A stretch of DNA of 64,000 nucleotides from Variovorax sp. OV329. Its GTDB lineage: Bacteria; Pseudomonadota; Gammaproteobacteria; Burkholderiales; Burkholderiaceae_C. A program made the position numbers and the translations under genes. How positions within the stretch are numbered: position 1 is the stretch's first letter; the number at the start of each line of letters is the position of its first letter. Where the stretch lies: the NCBI RefSeq assembly GCF_900114785.1, contig NZ_FOUG01000005.1, forward strand, positions 365,176 to 429,175, given 5' to 3'. The notes under the pieces are model-generated. The model searched no databases and was not told the DNA's origin. It saw nothing but the letters and a program-made list of their open reading frames with translations. Below are positions 39,199-47,923 of the stretch, one piece after another.

Positions 39199-39710
39199 TG
39201 ACGCGACGCGGCACGGCCATCCGACGCCTCGCCACCCTCGCCTGCCTGCTGCTGGCCGGGGGAACCCTGGCCGGCCCGCCGCTGCAACGCCACGACGAAA
39301 CCTGGATGGCGGTGAGCGACGACACGCTCGAGTCGCAGCGCGGCGGCTTCGACATCGGCGCCGGCCTGGTGGTGAGCTTCGGCATCACGCGGGCCGTCTA
39401 CATCAACGGCGAGTTAATGACACAGACCACGCTGAACTTCGGCCAGCTCGACAAGATCACGGCCGGCCAGGCGATGGCGCTGAGCCGCCAGCTGAATGCG
39501 CTGAACCTGGTGCAGAACGGGCCGGGCAACACCGTGGAAGGGTCGCTGGGCAGCGTGGGCGGCACCGTGATCCAGAACACCCTGAACAACCAGCGCATCG
39601 CCAACCACACGGTCATCAACGTCGAGACCAACGGCCTGAGCCTGATGAAGGACCTGAACACCGCAGCCACCCTGAACGAAGGCATCGCCCGCGCCGTCGG
39701 CGGGCGCTGA
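39198..39710 (+). CDS. Secreted protein with DTLxSxRGG motif, downstream of C39 peptidase
   Basis: A 170-residue exported protein. The N-terminus is basic then hydrophobic (RRLATLACLLLAGGTLA), a signal peptide ending near residue 26. Residues 41-50 are DDTLESQRGG, followed by FDIGAGLVVSFGITRAVYIN. A later stretch IQNTLNNQRIANHTVINVE (from residue 125) echoes the C-terminal motif of the other two secreted proteins of the cluster. It starts on the TGATG overlap with the peptidase. It could be the FapE-like accessory protein or another fibre component; no domain name is certain. Confidence 0.7.
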   Translation: MTRRGTAIRRLATLACLLLAGGTLAGPPLQRHDETWMAVSDDTLESQRGGFDIGAGLVVSFGITRAVYINGELMTQTTLNFGQLDKITAGQAMALSRQLNALNLVQNGPGNTVEGSLGSVGGTVIQNTLNNQRIANHTVINVETNGLSLMKDLNTAATLNEGIARAVGGR

Positions 39711-39737
39711 ACCGCAAGGCGGCTGGCCGACCGGCCT

Positions 39738-40544
39738 ATGGACGGCAGCCATCCTTGGCCGCAGGATGCGCGCATGCCGGCCGATCCGACCGCAACACCC
39801 GAACCCAGCCTGGACGAGCAGATCAAGCGCGCCCAGCTTGCCAAGCTGAACCACGAGGTCCGCAACCTCTCGGGCTGGGGCTTCGACTCCATCTCCAAGG
39901 TGGTGGTGGCCTCGCTTGCCGTGGCCCTCGCTGCGTGGACCTTCTACATCGGCCTGCCCCGCGCGCAGAGCGACCTGGCCAAGGCACAGGTGGACCTGGC
40001 GTCCAGCACCGGCCGGCTCGACGCGGCGAAGAAGGAGCTGGAAACGGCCAAGACCGAGTTCGAGCAGGCAAAGCGCGACGTGGGCCAGGCCCGCCAGGAA
40101 GTGGAAGACCTGCGCAAGACCTCGGACGAATTCAAGCTCACCATCTCGCAGTACCGCAGCACGCTCGCGCAGGTGCAGCAGGCCGACCGCAGTGCCAGCT
40201 ACCTGCCGGCCGACACCCGCGCCGCGGTGAACCAGGCGGTGCGTCCACCGGTGTACGTTCAGTTCGCCGGCAGCGTGCAGCGGCCCTTCATCGACGGGCT
40301 GCGCGAATCGCTGCGCGAAGGCGGCTTCAACGCGCCGGCGGCCGAGCGCATCAACCGCGGCCAGAGCAACGAAGTGCGCTACTTCAGCGACACGCCGGCC
40401 GAGAAGGAGCGCGCCGAGGCCGTGGCGCGGCTGGTGGACATCTACCTGGAAGGCAACAACTGCAAGAGCCCGCCGCTGCGCGCACGGCTGGTGCCGGGCA
40501 AGCCCTCGCCGCTGGAGGTGTGGCTGATGCTCAATTGCGGCTGA
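39738..40544 (+). CDS. Membrane-anchored coiled-coil protein with LytR_C-like domain
   Basis: A 268-residue protein. A hydrophilic N-terminus is followed by one transmembrane helix (about residues 54-74, [18 protein letters not shown]), then a long coiled coil (~78-150), then a compact C-terminal domain containing [20 protein letters not shown] and ending in Cys-Gly. The C-terminal fold is reminiscent of LytR_C/SPOR-like extracytoplasmic domains, but this is tentative. It lies 27 bp after the last fibre-cluster gene and may share its transcript. ATG 39774 is an alternative start. Function unknown. Confidence 0.65.
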   Translation: MDGSHPWPQDARMPADPTATPEPSLDEQIKRAQLAKLNHEVRNLSGWGFDSISKVVVASLAVALAAWTFYIGLPRAQSDLAKAQVDLASSTGRLDAAKKELETAKTEFEQAKRDVGQARQEVEDLRKTSDEFKLTISQYRSTLAQVQQADRSASYLPADTRAAVNQAVRPPVYVQFAGSVQRPFIDGLRESLREGGFNAPAAERINRGQSNEVRYFSDTPAEKERAEAVARLVDIYLEGNNCKSPPLRARLVPGKPSPLEVWLMLNCG

Positions 40545-40548
40545 AGCG

Positions 40549-41274
40549 CTACTTCGGCTGCAAGGCCTGACAAAGGGCCTGCAGGTCGCGCACGGTGATG
40601 TGCGGCTGCGTGTCGTGCTCCCACGGCCGCTCGTCGCGCACCAGCCAGGCAGCCTGCATGCCGGCATCGATGGCGCCCAGCACGTCCAGCGCCGCATCGT
40701 CGCCCACGTGCAGCACCTGCTCCGGTGCCAGGCCCAGCGAGGCCGCGGCCGCATGGAAGATCGGCGCCTGCGGCTTGCCGCTGCCGAAGCCCCGCGCGCT
40801 GAAAGCGCCCTTGAACCACTGTCCCACGCCCGTCAGGTGCACGTCGGCATTGCCGTTGGACACCGCCACCAGCGGATAGCGCGCGCTGAGCCACTGCAGC
40901 GCGGGCAATGCGTCCTCGTAGAGCTCCACGCGCTGGCGTTCGGCGAAGAAGGCATCGAAGGCCGGGTCGGCCAGTGCCGGGTCTTCGCCGGCCTTGCGAA
41001 GGGCGGCGCGTATCGATTCACGGCGCAGCGCGCTCAGGTCGTGCGCCAGGTCGGAGCGCTCGCGCTCGGTGGCTTCGCGCAGCTCGCGCAGCACGCCAGG
41101 CGTGACGAGCAGTTCGGCGGTGCGCGGTGCCTCGCGCACCAGCCAGCCGTGCAGCACCGCCTCGGCGCGCTCGATGGTCGGCCAGATGGGCCACAGGGTG
41201 TCGTCCAGGTCCAGGGTGATCCCGCGGATGCGCGAGACGTCCAGCCGGGGCGCCGGCATTGCTTCCAAGGTCAT
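40549..41274 (-). CDS. HAD-superfamily hydrolase
   Basis: A 241-residue cytoplasmic HAD-IA hydrolase. Motif I is [14 protein letters not shown] with the nucleophile Asp, motif II is [10 protein letters not shown], the lysine of motif III is in [10 protein letters not shown], and motif IV is [13 protein letters not shown]. The cap domain lies between motifs I and II. Substrates of this branch include small phosphomonoesters such as 5-amino-6-(5-phospho-D-ribitylamino)uracil, but that assignment is not secure. It is divergent from hemH with only 15 bp between the two start codons and has no clear ribosome site; ATG 41259 is an alternative. Confidence 0.87.
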   Translation of the reverse strand: MTLEAMPAPRLDVSRIRGITLDLDDTLWPIWPTIERAEAVLHGWLVREAPRTAELLVTPGVLRELREATERERSDLAHDLSALRRESIRAALRKAGEDPALADPAFDAFFAERQRVELYEDALPALQWLSARYPLVAVSNGNADVHLTGVGQWFKGAFSARGFGSGKPQAPIFHAAAASLGLAPEQVLHVGDDAALDVLGAIDAGMQAAWLVRDERPWEHDTQPHITVRDLQALCQALQPK

Positions 41275-41289
41275 GCGGGAGAATATCGC

Positions 41290-42336
41290 ATGCGCTTTCG
41301 CCCCGAGCCGCTGGCTCCCCCTGCCCCCAACACCCGCACCGCCCCCGCCACCGCCATCCTCTGGTGCAACCTCGGCTCGCCCGACGCGCCCACGGCCGGC
41401 GCGGTCCGCCGCTACCTGGCGCAGTTCCTGGCCGACCCGCGCGTGGTCGAGATTCCGGCGCCGATCTGGTGGCTGCTCCTGCACGGCATCATCCTGCGCA
41501 CGCGGCCGGCGAAGTCGGCCGCCAAGTACGCCAGCATCTGGACCCCCGAAGGCTCGCCACTGAAGGTGTGGACCGCGAAGCAGGCGCAGATGCTGCGCAG
41601 CCTGTTCTCGGAGCACGGCCACGCGCTTCGCGTGCTCGACGCGATGCGCTACGGCCAGCCCGCCATCGGCGCGCAGCTCGACGCGCTCAAGGCCGAGGGC
41701 GTGGAGCGCGTGCTGGTGCTCCCGGCCTACCCGCAGTACTCGGGCACCACCACCGCCAGCGTGGTCGACGCAGTGAACGACTGGAGCCGGAAGGTGCGCC
41801 GCCTGCCCGAGCTGCGCTTCGTGAACAGCTACCACGACGATCCCGGCTACATCGAAGCGCTGGCGCGCAGCGTGCAGCGCCACTGGCGGGCCCATGGGCA
41901 GGGCGAGATGCTGCTGATGAGCTTCCACGGCGTGCCTGAGCGCACCGCGCTGCTGGGCGACCCCTATTCGGCGCAGTGCCAGGAGACGGCACGCCTGCTG
42001 GCCGAGTGCCTGCGCCTGCCGGCATCGCAGTTTCGCGTGAGCTTCCAATCGCGCTTCGGCCGCGCCAAGTGGCTGGAGCCTTCCACCGACGCCACGCTGC
42101 GCGGCTTCGGCGCGCAGGGCCTGGCGCGGGTGGACGTGATGTGCCCCGGCTTCACCAGCGACTGCCTGGAGACGCTGGAGGAAATCGCCATGGAAGGCCG
42201 CGACGCCTTCCTCGGATCAGGTGGAAAGGCCTTCCACTACATTCCCTGCCTCAACGACGACCCGGCGTGGATCGAGGCCCTGGGCGGCATCGCGATGCGG
42301 CACCTGGCCGGCTGGCCGACCGCGGCCGTCCCTTGA
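41290..42336 (+). CDS. hemH: Ferrochelatase
   Basis: A 348-residue enzyme that inserts ferrous iron into protoporphyrin IX, the last step of protohaem synthesis, peripheral to the inner membrane. The catalytic histidine is in [29 protein letters not shown] and [17 protein letters not shown] are family signatures, and the N-terminal [13 protein letters not shown] is typical. GGGAG 8 nt upstream supports ATG 41290. A Pro-rich N-terminal stretch of ~18 residues precedes the domain. The promoter must overlap the divergent HAD gene. Confidence 0.95.
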   Translation: MRFRPEPLAPPAPNTRTAPATAILWCNLGSPDAPTAGAVRRYLAQFLADPRVVEIPAPIWWLLLHGIILRTRPAKSAAKYASIWTPEGSPLKVWTAKQAQMLRSLFSEHGHALRVLDAMRYGQPAIGAQLDALKAEGVERVLVLPAYPQYSGTTTASVVDAVNDWSRKVRRLPELRFVNSYHDDPGYIEALARSVQRHWRAHGQGEMLLMSFHGVPERTALLGDPYSAQCQETARLLAECLRLPASQFRVSFQSRFGRAKWLEPSTDATLRGFGAQGLARVDVMCPGFTSDCLETLEEIAMEGRDAFLGSGGKAFHYIPCLNDDPAWIEALGGIAMRHLAGWPTAAVP

Positions 42337-42375
42337 AACCTTAGGCCGCACGAAGAAGAACCCGAAGACAGCCCT

Positions 42376-42470
42376 CACCGCGGAACCGGCTTCGCCGGGC
42401 CGCTGGTGGAGTCTCCCCCTCGGGGGGTGGCGAATTACACGCAGCGAAGCGAAGTGAAAAGCCGGGGGGC
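42376..42470 (-). repeat. 3'-end GC-rich repeat element, copy B
   Basis: Read in gene direction it starts at the TAG stop of the DUF1993 gene, goes through a CACTTCGCTTCG block and a CCCCCCGAGGGGG stem, and ends with AGCGGCCCGGC and GCCGGTTCCGCGGTG. The last two blocks are nearly identical to copy C at 50398-50488. It separates the long minus-strand operon from hemH. Confidence 0.6.
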
Positions 42471-42977
42471 CTAAATTTTGCCGAGGTAGTCGCGCTTGCC
42501 GAGAGGGACGCCCTGGTTGCGCAGCACGTCGTAGGCCGTGGTGATGTGGAAGTAGAAGTTGGGCAGGCCGAAACCCAGCAGGTACTGCTGGCCGCTGAAC
42601 TGCATCACGTTGCCGCCCAGTTTCATCTCCACCACGCGCTCGGCCGCGGTGTCGAACAGCGCGCGGTCCACGCCCTGCACGAAGGCACGGGTCTTCTCAC
42701 TGCGGGCGATGAGCTGCTCGATGGTGGTCTCGTCGTCGGGCATCGGCGGCGCCTCGGCGCCGGTGATGCGGGCGATGGTGGCCTTGGCCGTGTCGCTGGC
42801 ACGCTGCACCTGGCCGGCCAGCGTCAGCATGTCGGGCGCCAGGCGCGCCTCCACCAGGCGGCCGGGCTCGATGCCCTGTTCCTTCGCGTGGGCCAGGCCC
42901 TTGCCCAGCACGTGCTCCAGTTGGCCCAGGCCACGGAGGATCACCGGAACCGAAATCTCGTACATCGAAAGCGCCAT
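42471..42977 (-). CDS. DUF1993 family protein
   Basis: A 168-residue soluble protein starting MALSMYEISVPVILRGLGQLE after the Met. DUF1993 proteins are four-helix, DinB-like proteins of unknown function; FGLPNFYFHITTAYDVLRNQG near the C-terminus is the family's best-conserved part. Two ATG codons are adjacent; the second (42977) has AGGAG at proper spacing. It is the last gene of the minus-strand operon, 28 bp after the alpha/beta hydrolase. No link to the polyester/Liv theme is evident. Confidence 0.85.
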   Translation of the reverse strand: MALSMYEISVPVILRGLGQLEHVLGKGLAHAKEQGIEPGRLVEARLAPDMLTLAGQVQRASDTAKATIARITGAEAPPMPDDETTIEQLIARSEKTRAFVQGVDRALFDTAAERVVEMKLGGNVMQFSGQQYLLGFGLPNFYFHITTAYDVLRNQGVPLGKRDYLGKI

Positions 42978-43005
42978 CATGTCTCCTTGGAAAGGGAGCG
43001 CATTG

Positions 43006-43890
43006 TCACGCGGCGTGGGATTTCTCGCTGGCGGCCAGGAAGTCCGCCACGGCATCCACCTGCGCCGGCACGTTCAGCGCCGGCGCGTGGCCGCAGCCGG
43101 GCACTTCGATCGCCTTGAAGCGTCCGCGGGTCGCCGGCCCGCGCCTGTGCATCTGCGCCACCGTCTCGCGCAACACCAGGTCCGAGGCCTCGCCGCGCAG
43201 CAGCAGCACCGGCACCTCGATCGCGTCGTAGTGGTTCCAGATCAGGTAGTCCTCCGGATGGACGGTGAACTGCCGCGCCATCGCCGGGTCGTAGTGCGGC
43301 GTGACGCGGCCGTCGGGCAGGCGGCGCGTCGAGGTCTCCGCCAGCCGGCGCCACTGCGCGTCGCTGAGCCAGCCGTAAGGCGCGTAGACCTGGCGGAAGA
43401 AGGCCTCCAGTTCCACCACCGTGTCGAAGGCCGGCGGCTCGCCGGCATAGGAGCGGATGCGATCGATGGCGGGCGCAGCCAGCTCGGGCGCGTTGTCGTT
43501 GAGCGTGAGACTGGCAATGCGCCCCTTCATCGCCGGCTGGAACAGTCCCGAGGCGCAGACCATGCCGATGGCCCCGCCCATCGAGGTGCCCACCCAGTGC
43601 ACGCGCCGCAGGTCCAGTTGCTCGCACAGCTCGGCCGCGATCTGCGCGTAGAAGGACAGCTGGTAGTGCGCATCGGGCTCGCGGCTCCACTGGCTCAGTC
43701 CGCGGCCGATGGTGTCGGGGCAGATCACGCGCCAGCCGCGCGAGCACAGGTCGGCCGCCAGCTCGTCCATGTCGCGGCAGGTGCGCGCCAGGCCGTGCCA
43801 GGCGATCACGGTTTGCGCATGCTCGGCGCCCCACTCCACGTAGTGGATCTCGTGTCCGGCACAGCGGATGTAGTGCGAGGTGGGTGACAT
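43006..43890 (-). CDS. Alpha/beta-fold hydrolase
   Basis: A 294-residue cytoplasmic hydrolase. The oxyanion segment is VIAWHGLARTCRDMD, the nucleophile elbow is WVGTSMGGAIGM (Ser about residue 98), the acid lies near LLLRGEASDLV and the histidine in VPGCGHAPALN. Close relatives act on esters, lactones or C-C bonds. It sits 27 bp after the Liv-type binding protein in an operon that also encodes an extracellular PHB depolymerase, so hydrolysis of imported hydroxyacid oligomers is a plausible but unproven role. Confidence 0.88.
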   Translation of the reverse strand: MSPTSHYIRCAGHEIHYVEWGAEHAQTVIAWHGLARTCRDMDELAADLCSRGWRVICPDTIGRGLSQWSREPDAHYQLSFYAQIAAELCEQLDLRRVHWVGTSMGGAIGMVCASGLFQPAMKGRIASLTLNDNAPELAAPAIDRIRSYAGEPPAFDTVVELEAFFRQVYAPYGWLSDAQWRRLAETSTRRLPDGRVTPHYDPAMARQFTVHPEDYLIWNHYDAIEVPVLLLRGEASDLVLRETVAQMHRRGPATRGRFKAIEVPGCGHAPALNVPAQVDAVADFLAASEKSHAA

Positions 43891-43917
43891 GGCGGGGGCC
43901 TCTCCTTGGCTTTCTGG

Positions 43918-45090
43918 TTACTTCAGCAGCTTTCCGCTGCTGCCGATGACGGTGACTTCCACGTAGCGCGAGCCGATGCGGTTCGCGTTCGAGAAATTGA
44001 CGAAGACGCCACCCAGGTCGTAGTTGCTCATCGACTCCAGCGCTCGCAAGACGCGTGCGCGGCTCGGCGCGGCGCCGGCGCGGCGCAGGGCCTCGACCAG
44101 CACCTTGGCGCCGAGGAATTCCTCGAAGCTGGTGTAATTGGGCTCCTGCCCGGGTGCGTATTTCTTCAGGAGTTGGTGGTACTCGCGCACCGCCGGCAGG
44201 TCGGGCCGGTACGGGTATGGCACCACCTGGCTGATACCCAGGCCGCGCGCGTTGGCCAGCCCCGCGGACTTCACCAGCTCGGCCGGGTCGACCACCGAGA
44301 TGTTGAACAGCTGCGCGCCGCCGCCCGACTCGCGGTAGCGCTTGATGAAGGCGGCCGCCGGCTTGTTGATGGCGATCATGATCACCGCCTGCGCGTCCGA
44401 GGCCTTGATGGCCTTCACGGCGTCGTCCACCTTGTCGGTGTTGCGCTCGTAGCTCGCGGCGGCGGCCATCGGCAGGTTGCGCTTCTGCAGCGCCGCGCCC
44501 ACGCCGGCCAGGCCGGCCTTGCCGAAGGCGTCGTCCTGGTACATGACGGCGATGCGCTTGAGGCCCAAGGTCGTGACCTGCTGCACCATGTGCTCGGTCT
44601 CGTCGCCGTAGCCGGCACGCACGTGGAAGATCCACGGATTGAAGGGGTTGCGCAGCGGCTCGCCGCCCGTGTAGGGCGCCACCAGCGCCGCGCCACCACG
44701 CTCGAGCACGCCTTCGTCGAGCAGCCTCGCGACGTTGGCGGTGCCGGCAAAGCCGAACAGCGCCACCGTGTCGGACCTGGCCAGCAACTCCTTGGTGAGG
44801 CGCACCGTCTCGTCGACCTTGTAGCCGTCGTCCACCACCTTGTGGCGGATGCGAGCGCCGTTCACGCCGCCCTGGTCGTTGACCGCATCGAAGTAGATGC
44901 GGCCGCCCAGCACCATCTGTTCGCCGGTGCTCGCGAGCACCCCCGACAGCGGCGCCACCTGGCCGATCACCACCTCTGCGCCGCCTGTCGCCGGCTGCTG
45001 GGCCCATGCGCCGGATGCCGCCATCACGCCCCACAAGGCCGCAGCGCACCCGGCGCGCCAGGTTTTCCAGGGCTCGCCTACTCTTCTCAT
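43918..45090 (-). CDS. Liv-type ABC transporter substrate-binding protein
   Basis: A 390-residue periplasmic binding protein of the LivJ/amide-binding family (type I fold). The signal peptide ends near SGAWA-Q31. EVVIGQVAPLSGVLASTGEQM is the typical mature start, followed by the paired lobes. GGAG precedes ATG 45090. It lies 41 bp after livM and 27 bp before the hydrolase. The second binding protein of the locus (50490) is of the same superfamily but clearly different, so the transporter may use two receptors. The ligand is not known; hydroxyacids, amino acids and aromatic acids are all bound by this family. Confidence 0.9.
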   Translation of the reverse strand: MRRVGEPWKTWRAGCAAALWGVMAASGAWAQQPATGGAEVVIGQVAPLSGVLASTGEQMVLGGRIYFDAVNDQGGVNGARIRHKVVDDGYKVDETVRLTKELLARSDTVALFGFAGTANVARLLDEGVLERGGAALVAPYTGGEPLRNPFNPWIFHVRAGYGDETEHMVQQVTTLGLKRIAVMYQDDAFGKAGLAGVGAALQKRNLPMAAAASYERNTDKVDDAVKAIKASDAQAVIMIAINKPAAAFIKRYRESGGGAQLFNISVVDPAELVKSAGLANARGLGISQVVPYPYRPDLPAVREYHQLLKKYAPGQEPNYTSFEEFLGAKVLVEALRRAGAAPSRARVLRALESMSNYDLGGVFVNFSNANRIGSRYVEVTVIGSSGKLLK

Positions 45091-45131
45091 GGTCGTCTCC
45101 TCGTTGTTGTTCTTGGCGGCCTCTTGGGGCC

Positions 45132-46208
45132 CTAGCGGACGGCCTTCCTGCGAGCCGCGCGCAGCTTGCCCACCACGCCGGTGGGGAAGAAATAGACAGA
45201 GAGCACGAACAGCAGGCCCAGCCACAGCAACCAGCGGTCCGGCGAGAGCAATGCCGCAAGCCAGGGCAAGGCGCTGGCCTGCTCGCCCGCGATGCGCAGC
45301 AGGTCCTGCAGGTAGCTCTGGGCGATGACGAAGATGGCGGCGCCGATGACCGCGCCGTAGATGGTGCCCATGCCGCCGATCACCACGATGAGCAGCACGT
45401 CCACCATGATCTCGAAGGACAGCGAGGTCTCGGGCCCGTTGTAGCGCAGCCAGATGGCCAGCATCGCACCCGCCAGCGTGGCGAACAGCGCCGACAGCAT
45501 GGAGGACACGGTGCGGTACACCACCACCCGGTAGCCGATGGCCTCGGCGCGGAACTCGTTCTCGCGGATGGCCTGCAGCACACGGCCGAAGGGCGAGTTG
45601 ACGATGCGCAGCATGGCCAGCACCAGCACCACCGCCGTCACGAACAGGAGGTAGTAGCACAGCAGGCGGCCGTCGAGCGAGGCACCCAGGAAGGGTTCCT
45701 CGGCGAACTCGAAGCTCGGCGAGATGATCTCGGGCAGCTTGAAGGTCAGGCCGTCCTCGCCGCCGGTGAAGGCCGAGAGCTGCGAGGCCAGCGTCTGGAA
45801 GGCCGAGGCCACCGCCAGCGTGATCATGGCGAAGAAGATCGCCCGCACCCGCAGCGAGAACAGCCCGATGGCCAGCGACAGCAGCAGCGAGAGCAGCAGC
45901 GAAGCCACCAGCCCGACCGCGATGGCGCCCCAGGTGGGTCCCATGTTCGACGCGGCGATCGCGATGCCGTAGGCCCCGATGCCGAAGAACATGGTGTGGG
46001 CGAAGCTCACGATGCCGGTGTAGCCCAGCAGCAGGTCGAAGCTGGCCACGAGCACGATGAACACCAGGATCTTGGCCGCCACGCTCAGCGCCTTGACGCC
46101 CGGGAAGACGAAGGGCGCGAAGGCCAGCGCCAGCACGACGGCCACCAGGATCAGCGCCAGCACGCGGCTGCCCGGCAGGTCGTTGGAGAGGATTCTTTTC
46201 ATGAACAT
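45132..46208 (-). CDS. livM: Liv-type ABC transporter permease LivM
   Basis: A 358-residue inner-membrane permease with about 9-10 helices. SFDLLLGYTGIVSFAHTMFFGIGAYG and the EAA-like region AIRENEFRAEAIGYRVVVYR, both shown here only in part by their cores LLLGYTGIVSFAH and RENEFRAEAIGY, are diagnostic of LivM. GGAGG precedes ATG 46208. It is 12 bp after livH and 41 bp before the binding protein. In this operon it works with LivH, LivF and LivG to import the ligand delivered by one or both binding proteins. Confidence 0.94.
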   Translation of the reverse strand: MFMKRILSNDLPGSRVLALILVAVVLALAFAPFVFPGVKALSVAAKILVFIVLVASFDLLLGYTGIVSFAHTMFFGIGAYGIAIAASNMGPTWGAIAVGLVASLLLSLLLSLAIGLFSLRVRAIFFAMITLAVASAFQTLASQLSAFTGGEDGLTFKLPEIISPSFEFAEEPFLGASLDGRLLCYYLLFVTAVVLVLAMLRIVNSPFGRVLQAIRENEFRAEAIGYRVVVYRTVSSMLSALFATLAGAMLAIWLRYNGPETSLSFEIMVDVLLIVVIGGMGTIYGAVIGAAIFVIAQSYLQDLLRIAGEQASALPWLAALLSPDRWLLWLGLLFVLSVYFFPTGVVGKLRAARRKAVR

Positions 46209-46220
46209 GCGTGGCCTCCT

Positions 46221-47201
46221 TCAGCGGTTGGCCACGGCATAGACGCCCTGCGGACGCCACAGCAGCACCGCCACCATCAGCGCGATGGTGGAGAACTGCG
46301 TGGCCGCCGGCAGCAGGAAGCCGATGTAGTTGTTCATCAGCCCCACCAGCAGCGCGCCGATGAGCGCGCCGGTGGTCGAGCCCAGGCCGCCGATGATGAT
46401 GACGATGAAGATCAGCACGTTGACCTGCGCGCCCATCTGCGGAATGAGGTTCTGCTGGAACAGGCCCCACATGGTCCCGCCCAGGCCGGCCAGCGCGCTG
46501 CCGGCCACGAAGATGCCGATGAACAGCAGGCCGATGCGATAGCCCAGCGCCTCGACCATCTCACGGTCCTGCACGCCGGCGCGGATCAAGAGGCCGATCT
46601 TGGTGCGGCTGAGCGTCCAGGCCAGCAGGCCGAACACCGCCAGGCCCACCGCCACCGCCAGCAGGCGGTACTTGCTGATGGCCGCGTCGGCGACAAAGAG
46701 CGAGCCGCGCAGCGCCTCGGGCAGCGGCAGCGGGAGCTGGCCGGGGCCCCAGATCACCTTGATCAGCTCCTCGCCGATGATCATGCCGCCCATGGTGATG
46801 AGGATCTGCTTGAGGTGCTGGCCGTACACCGGCCGCACGATCAGTCGCTCGAACACCAGGCCCAGGGCGCCGGCCACCAGCATCGCCACCAGCATCGCCG
46901 GGAACACCGCCACCAGGTTGCGCCACAGTTCCTGCGAGCCGGTCCAGTCGCTCATGAGGCCCAGCACGCTGCTGGCCACGAAGGCGCCCAGCGCGATGAA
47001 CACGCCGTGGCCGAAGTTGAGCACGTCCATCAGCCCAAAGACCAGCGTGAGGCCCGAGGCGATGACAAAGATGATCATGCCCATCGCCAGGCCCGCCACG
47101 GTGAGCGTGAGCCAGGTCGAGAAGGAGCCGGTCAGCGGCAAGGCGATCAGGGCCAGCACGGGCGCCAGCAGGAGGGGCTTCCAGTCGATATCCGTTTTCA
47201 T
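46221..47201 (-). CDS. livH: Liv-type ABC transporter permease LivH
   Basis: A 326-residue permease. LTLVFGLMDVLNFGHGVF near residue 55 and EALGYRIGLLFIGIFVAG further on are typical LivH signatures. ATG 47201 (MKTDIDWKPLL) overlaps the livF stop by 4 bp, so translation is coupled. Longer in-frame translations upstream run through livF in another frame and are not real. It is the membrane partner of LivM in the polyester-associated operon. Confidence 0.94.
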   Translation of the reverse strand: MKTDIDWKPLLLAPVLALIALPLTGSFSTWLTLTVAGLAMGMIIFVIASGLTLVFGLMDVLNFGHGVFIALGAFVASSVLGLMSDWTGSQELWRNLVAVFPAMLVAMLVAGALGLVFERLIVRPVYGQHLKQILITMGGMIIGEELIKVIWGPGQLPLPLPEALRGSLFVADAAISKYRLLAVAVGLAVFGLLAWTLSRTKIGLLIRAGVQDREMVEALGYRIGLLFIGIFVAGSALAGLGGTMWGLFQQNLIPQMGAQVNVLIFIVIIIGGLGSTTGALIGALLVGLMNNYIGFLLPAATQFSTIALMVAVLLWRPQGVYAVANR

Positions 47202-47923
47202 AGTGCGAGTCCCAGCAGACGCTGCTGCAGTTCGGCGTCTTGCGAGAACGCGGCCATGCCGCCGGCATGCACCACCTGGCCGTTGTCCATCACGGCCACG
47301 GTGTCGCCCAGGCGCTGCGCGAAGTTGAGGTTCTGCTCCACCAGCAGGATGGTCACGCCGCTCGCCTTGAGTTCGGCGAAGGCGTCGATCATGTTGTTGA
47401 TGATGGCCGGCGCCAGGCCCTTGCTGGGCTCGTCGATGATGAGCAGCCGGCGCGGCTCCACGATGGCACGCGCCACCGCCAGCATCTGCTTCTGCCCGCC
47501 CGAGAGCTTGCCCGCGGGGTGGTTCCAGAACTTCTCCACCGCGGGGAACAGCTTGAAGATCCAGGCCAGTCGCTTGTCGTCCATGTCGGCGGCGCGGCGT
47601 GCGCCGCGCGCGGCCAGCAGCATGTTCTCCTTGACCGTCAGGTCGGAGAAGATGCCCATGTTCTCGGGCACGTAGGCGATGCCGAGGTCGGCGATCTGCG
47701 GCGTGCTCATTGCCGTGATGTCGGCGCCGCCGAAGCTCACCGACCCCTGCGACGCATGCCACAGGCCCATGATGGTCCGCAGCGTCGTGGTCTTGCCCGC
47801 GCCGTTGCGGCCCAGCAGCATGGTCAGCTGCCCCTGGGGCACGGCCAGGTCCACGCCGTGGAGGATGTGATAGGCGCCGATGTGCGTTTGCACACCCTGG
47901 AGCGCCAGCAGGTTCTCGCTCAT
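47198..47923 (-). CDS. livF: Liv-type ABC transporter ATPase LivF
   Basis: A 241-residue ATPase. Walker A is LLGRNGAGKTT, the signature is LSGGQKQMLAVARAI, Walker B is LLIIDEPSKGLAP and the switch region is LLVEQNLNFA. The N-terminal LLALQGVQTHIGAYHILHGV is LivF-like. It overlaps livG by 4 bp upstream and livH by 4 bp downstream. It energises import together with LivG. Confidence 0.95.
   Translation of the reverse strand: MSENLLALQGVQTHIGAYHILHGVDLAVPQGQLTMLLGRNGAGKTTTLRTIMGLWHASQGSVSFGGADITAMSTPQIADLGIAYVPENMGIFSDLTVKENMLLAARGARRAADMDDKRLAWIFKLFPAVEKFWNHPAGKLSGGQKQMLAVARAIVEPRRLLIIDEPSKGLAPAIINNMIDAFAELKASGVTILLVEQNLNFAQRLGDTVAVMDNGQVVHAGGMAAFSQDAELQQRLLGLAL

Noticed and set aside
38503..39710. 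Bacteriocin maturation and export locus (C39 plus double-glycine peptides)
   Set aside because: The C39 protein has a Sec signal and no ABC transporter domain. The putative substrates are 123 and 170 residues with their own Sec signals, and no immunity gene is seen.
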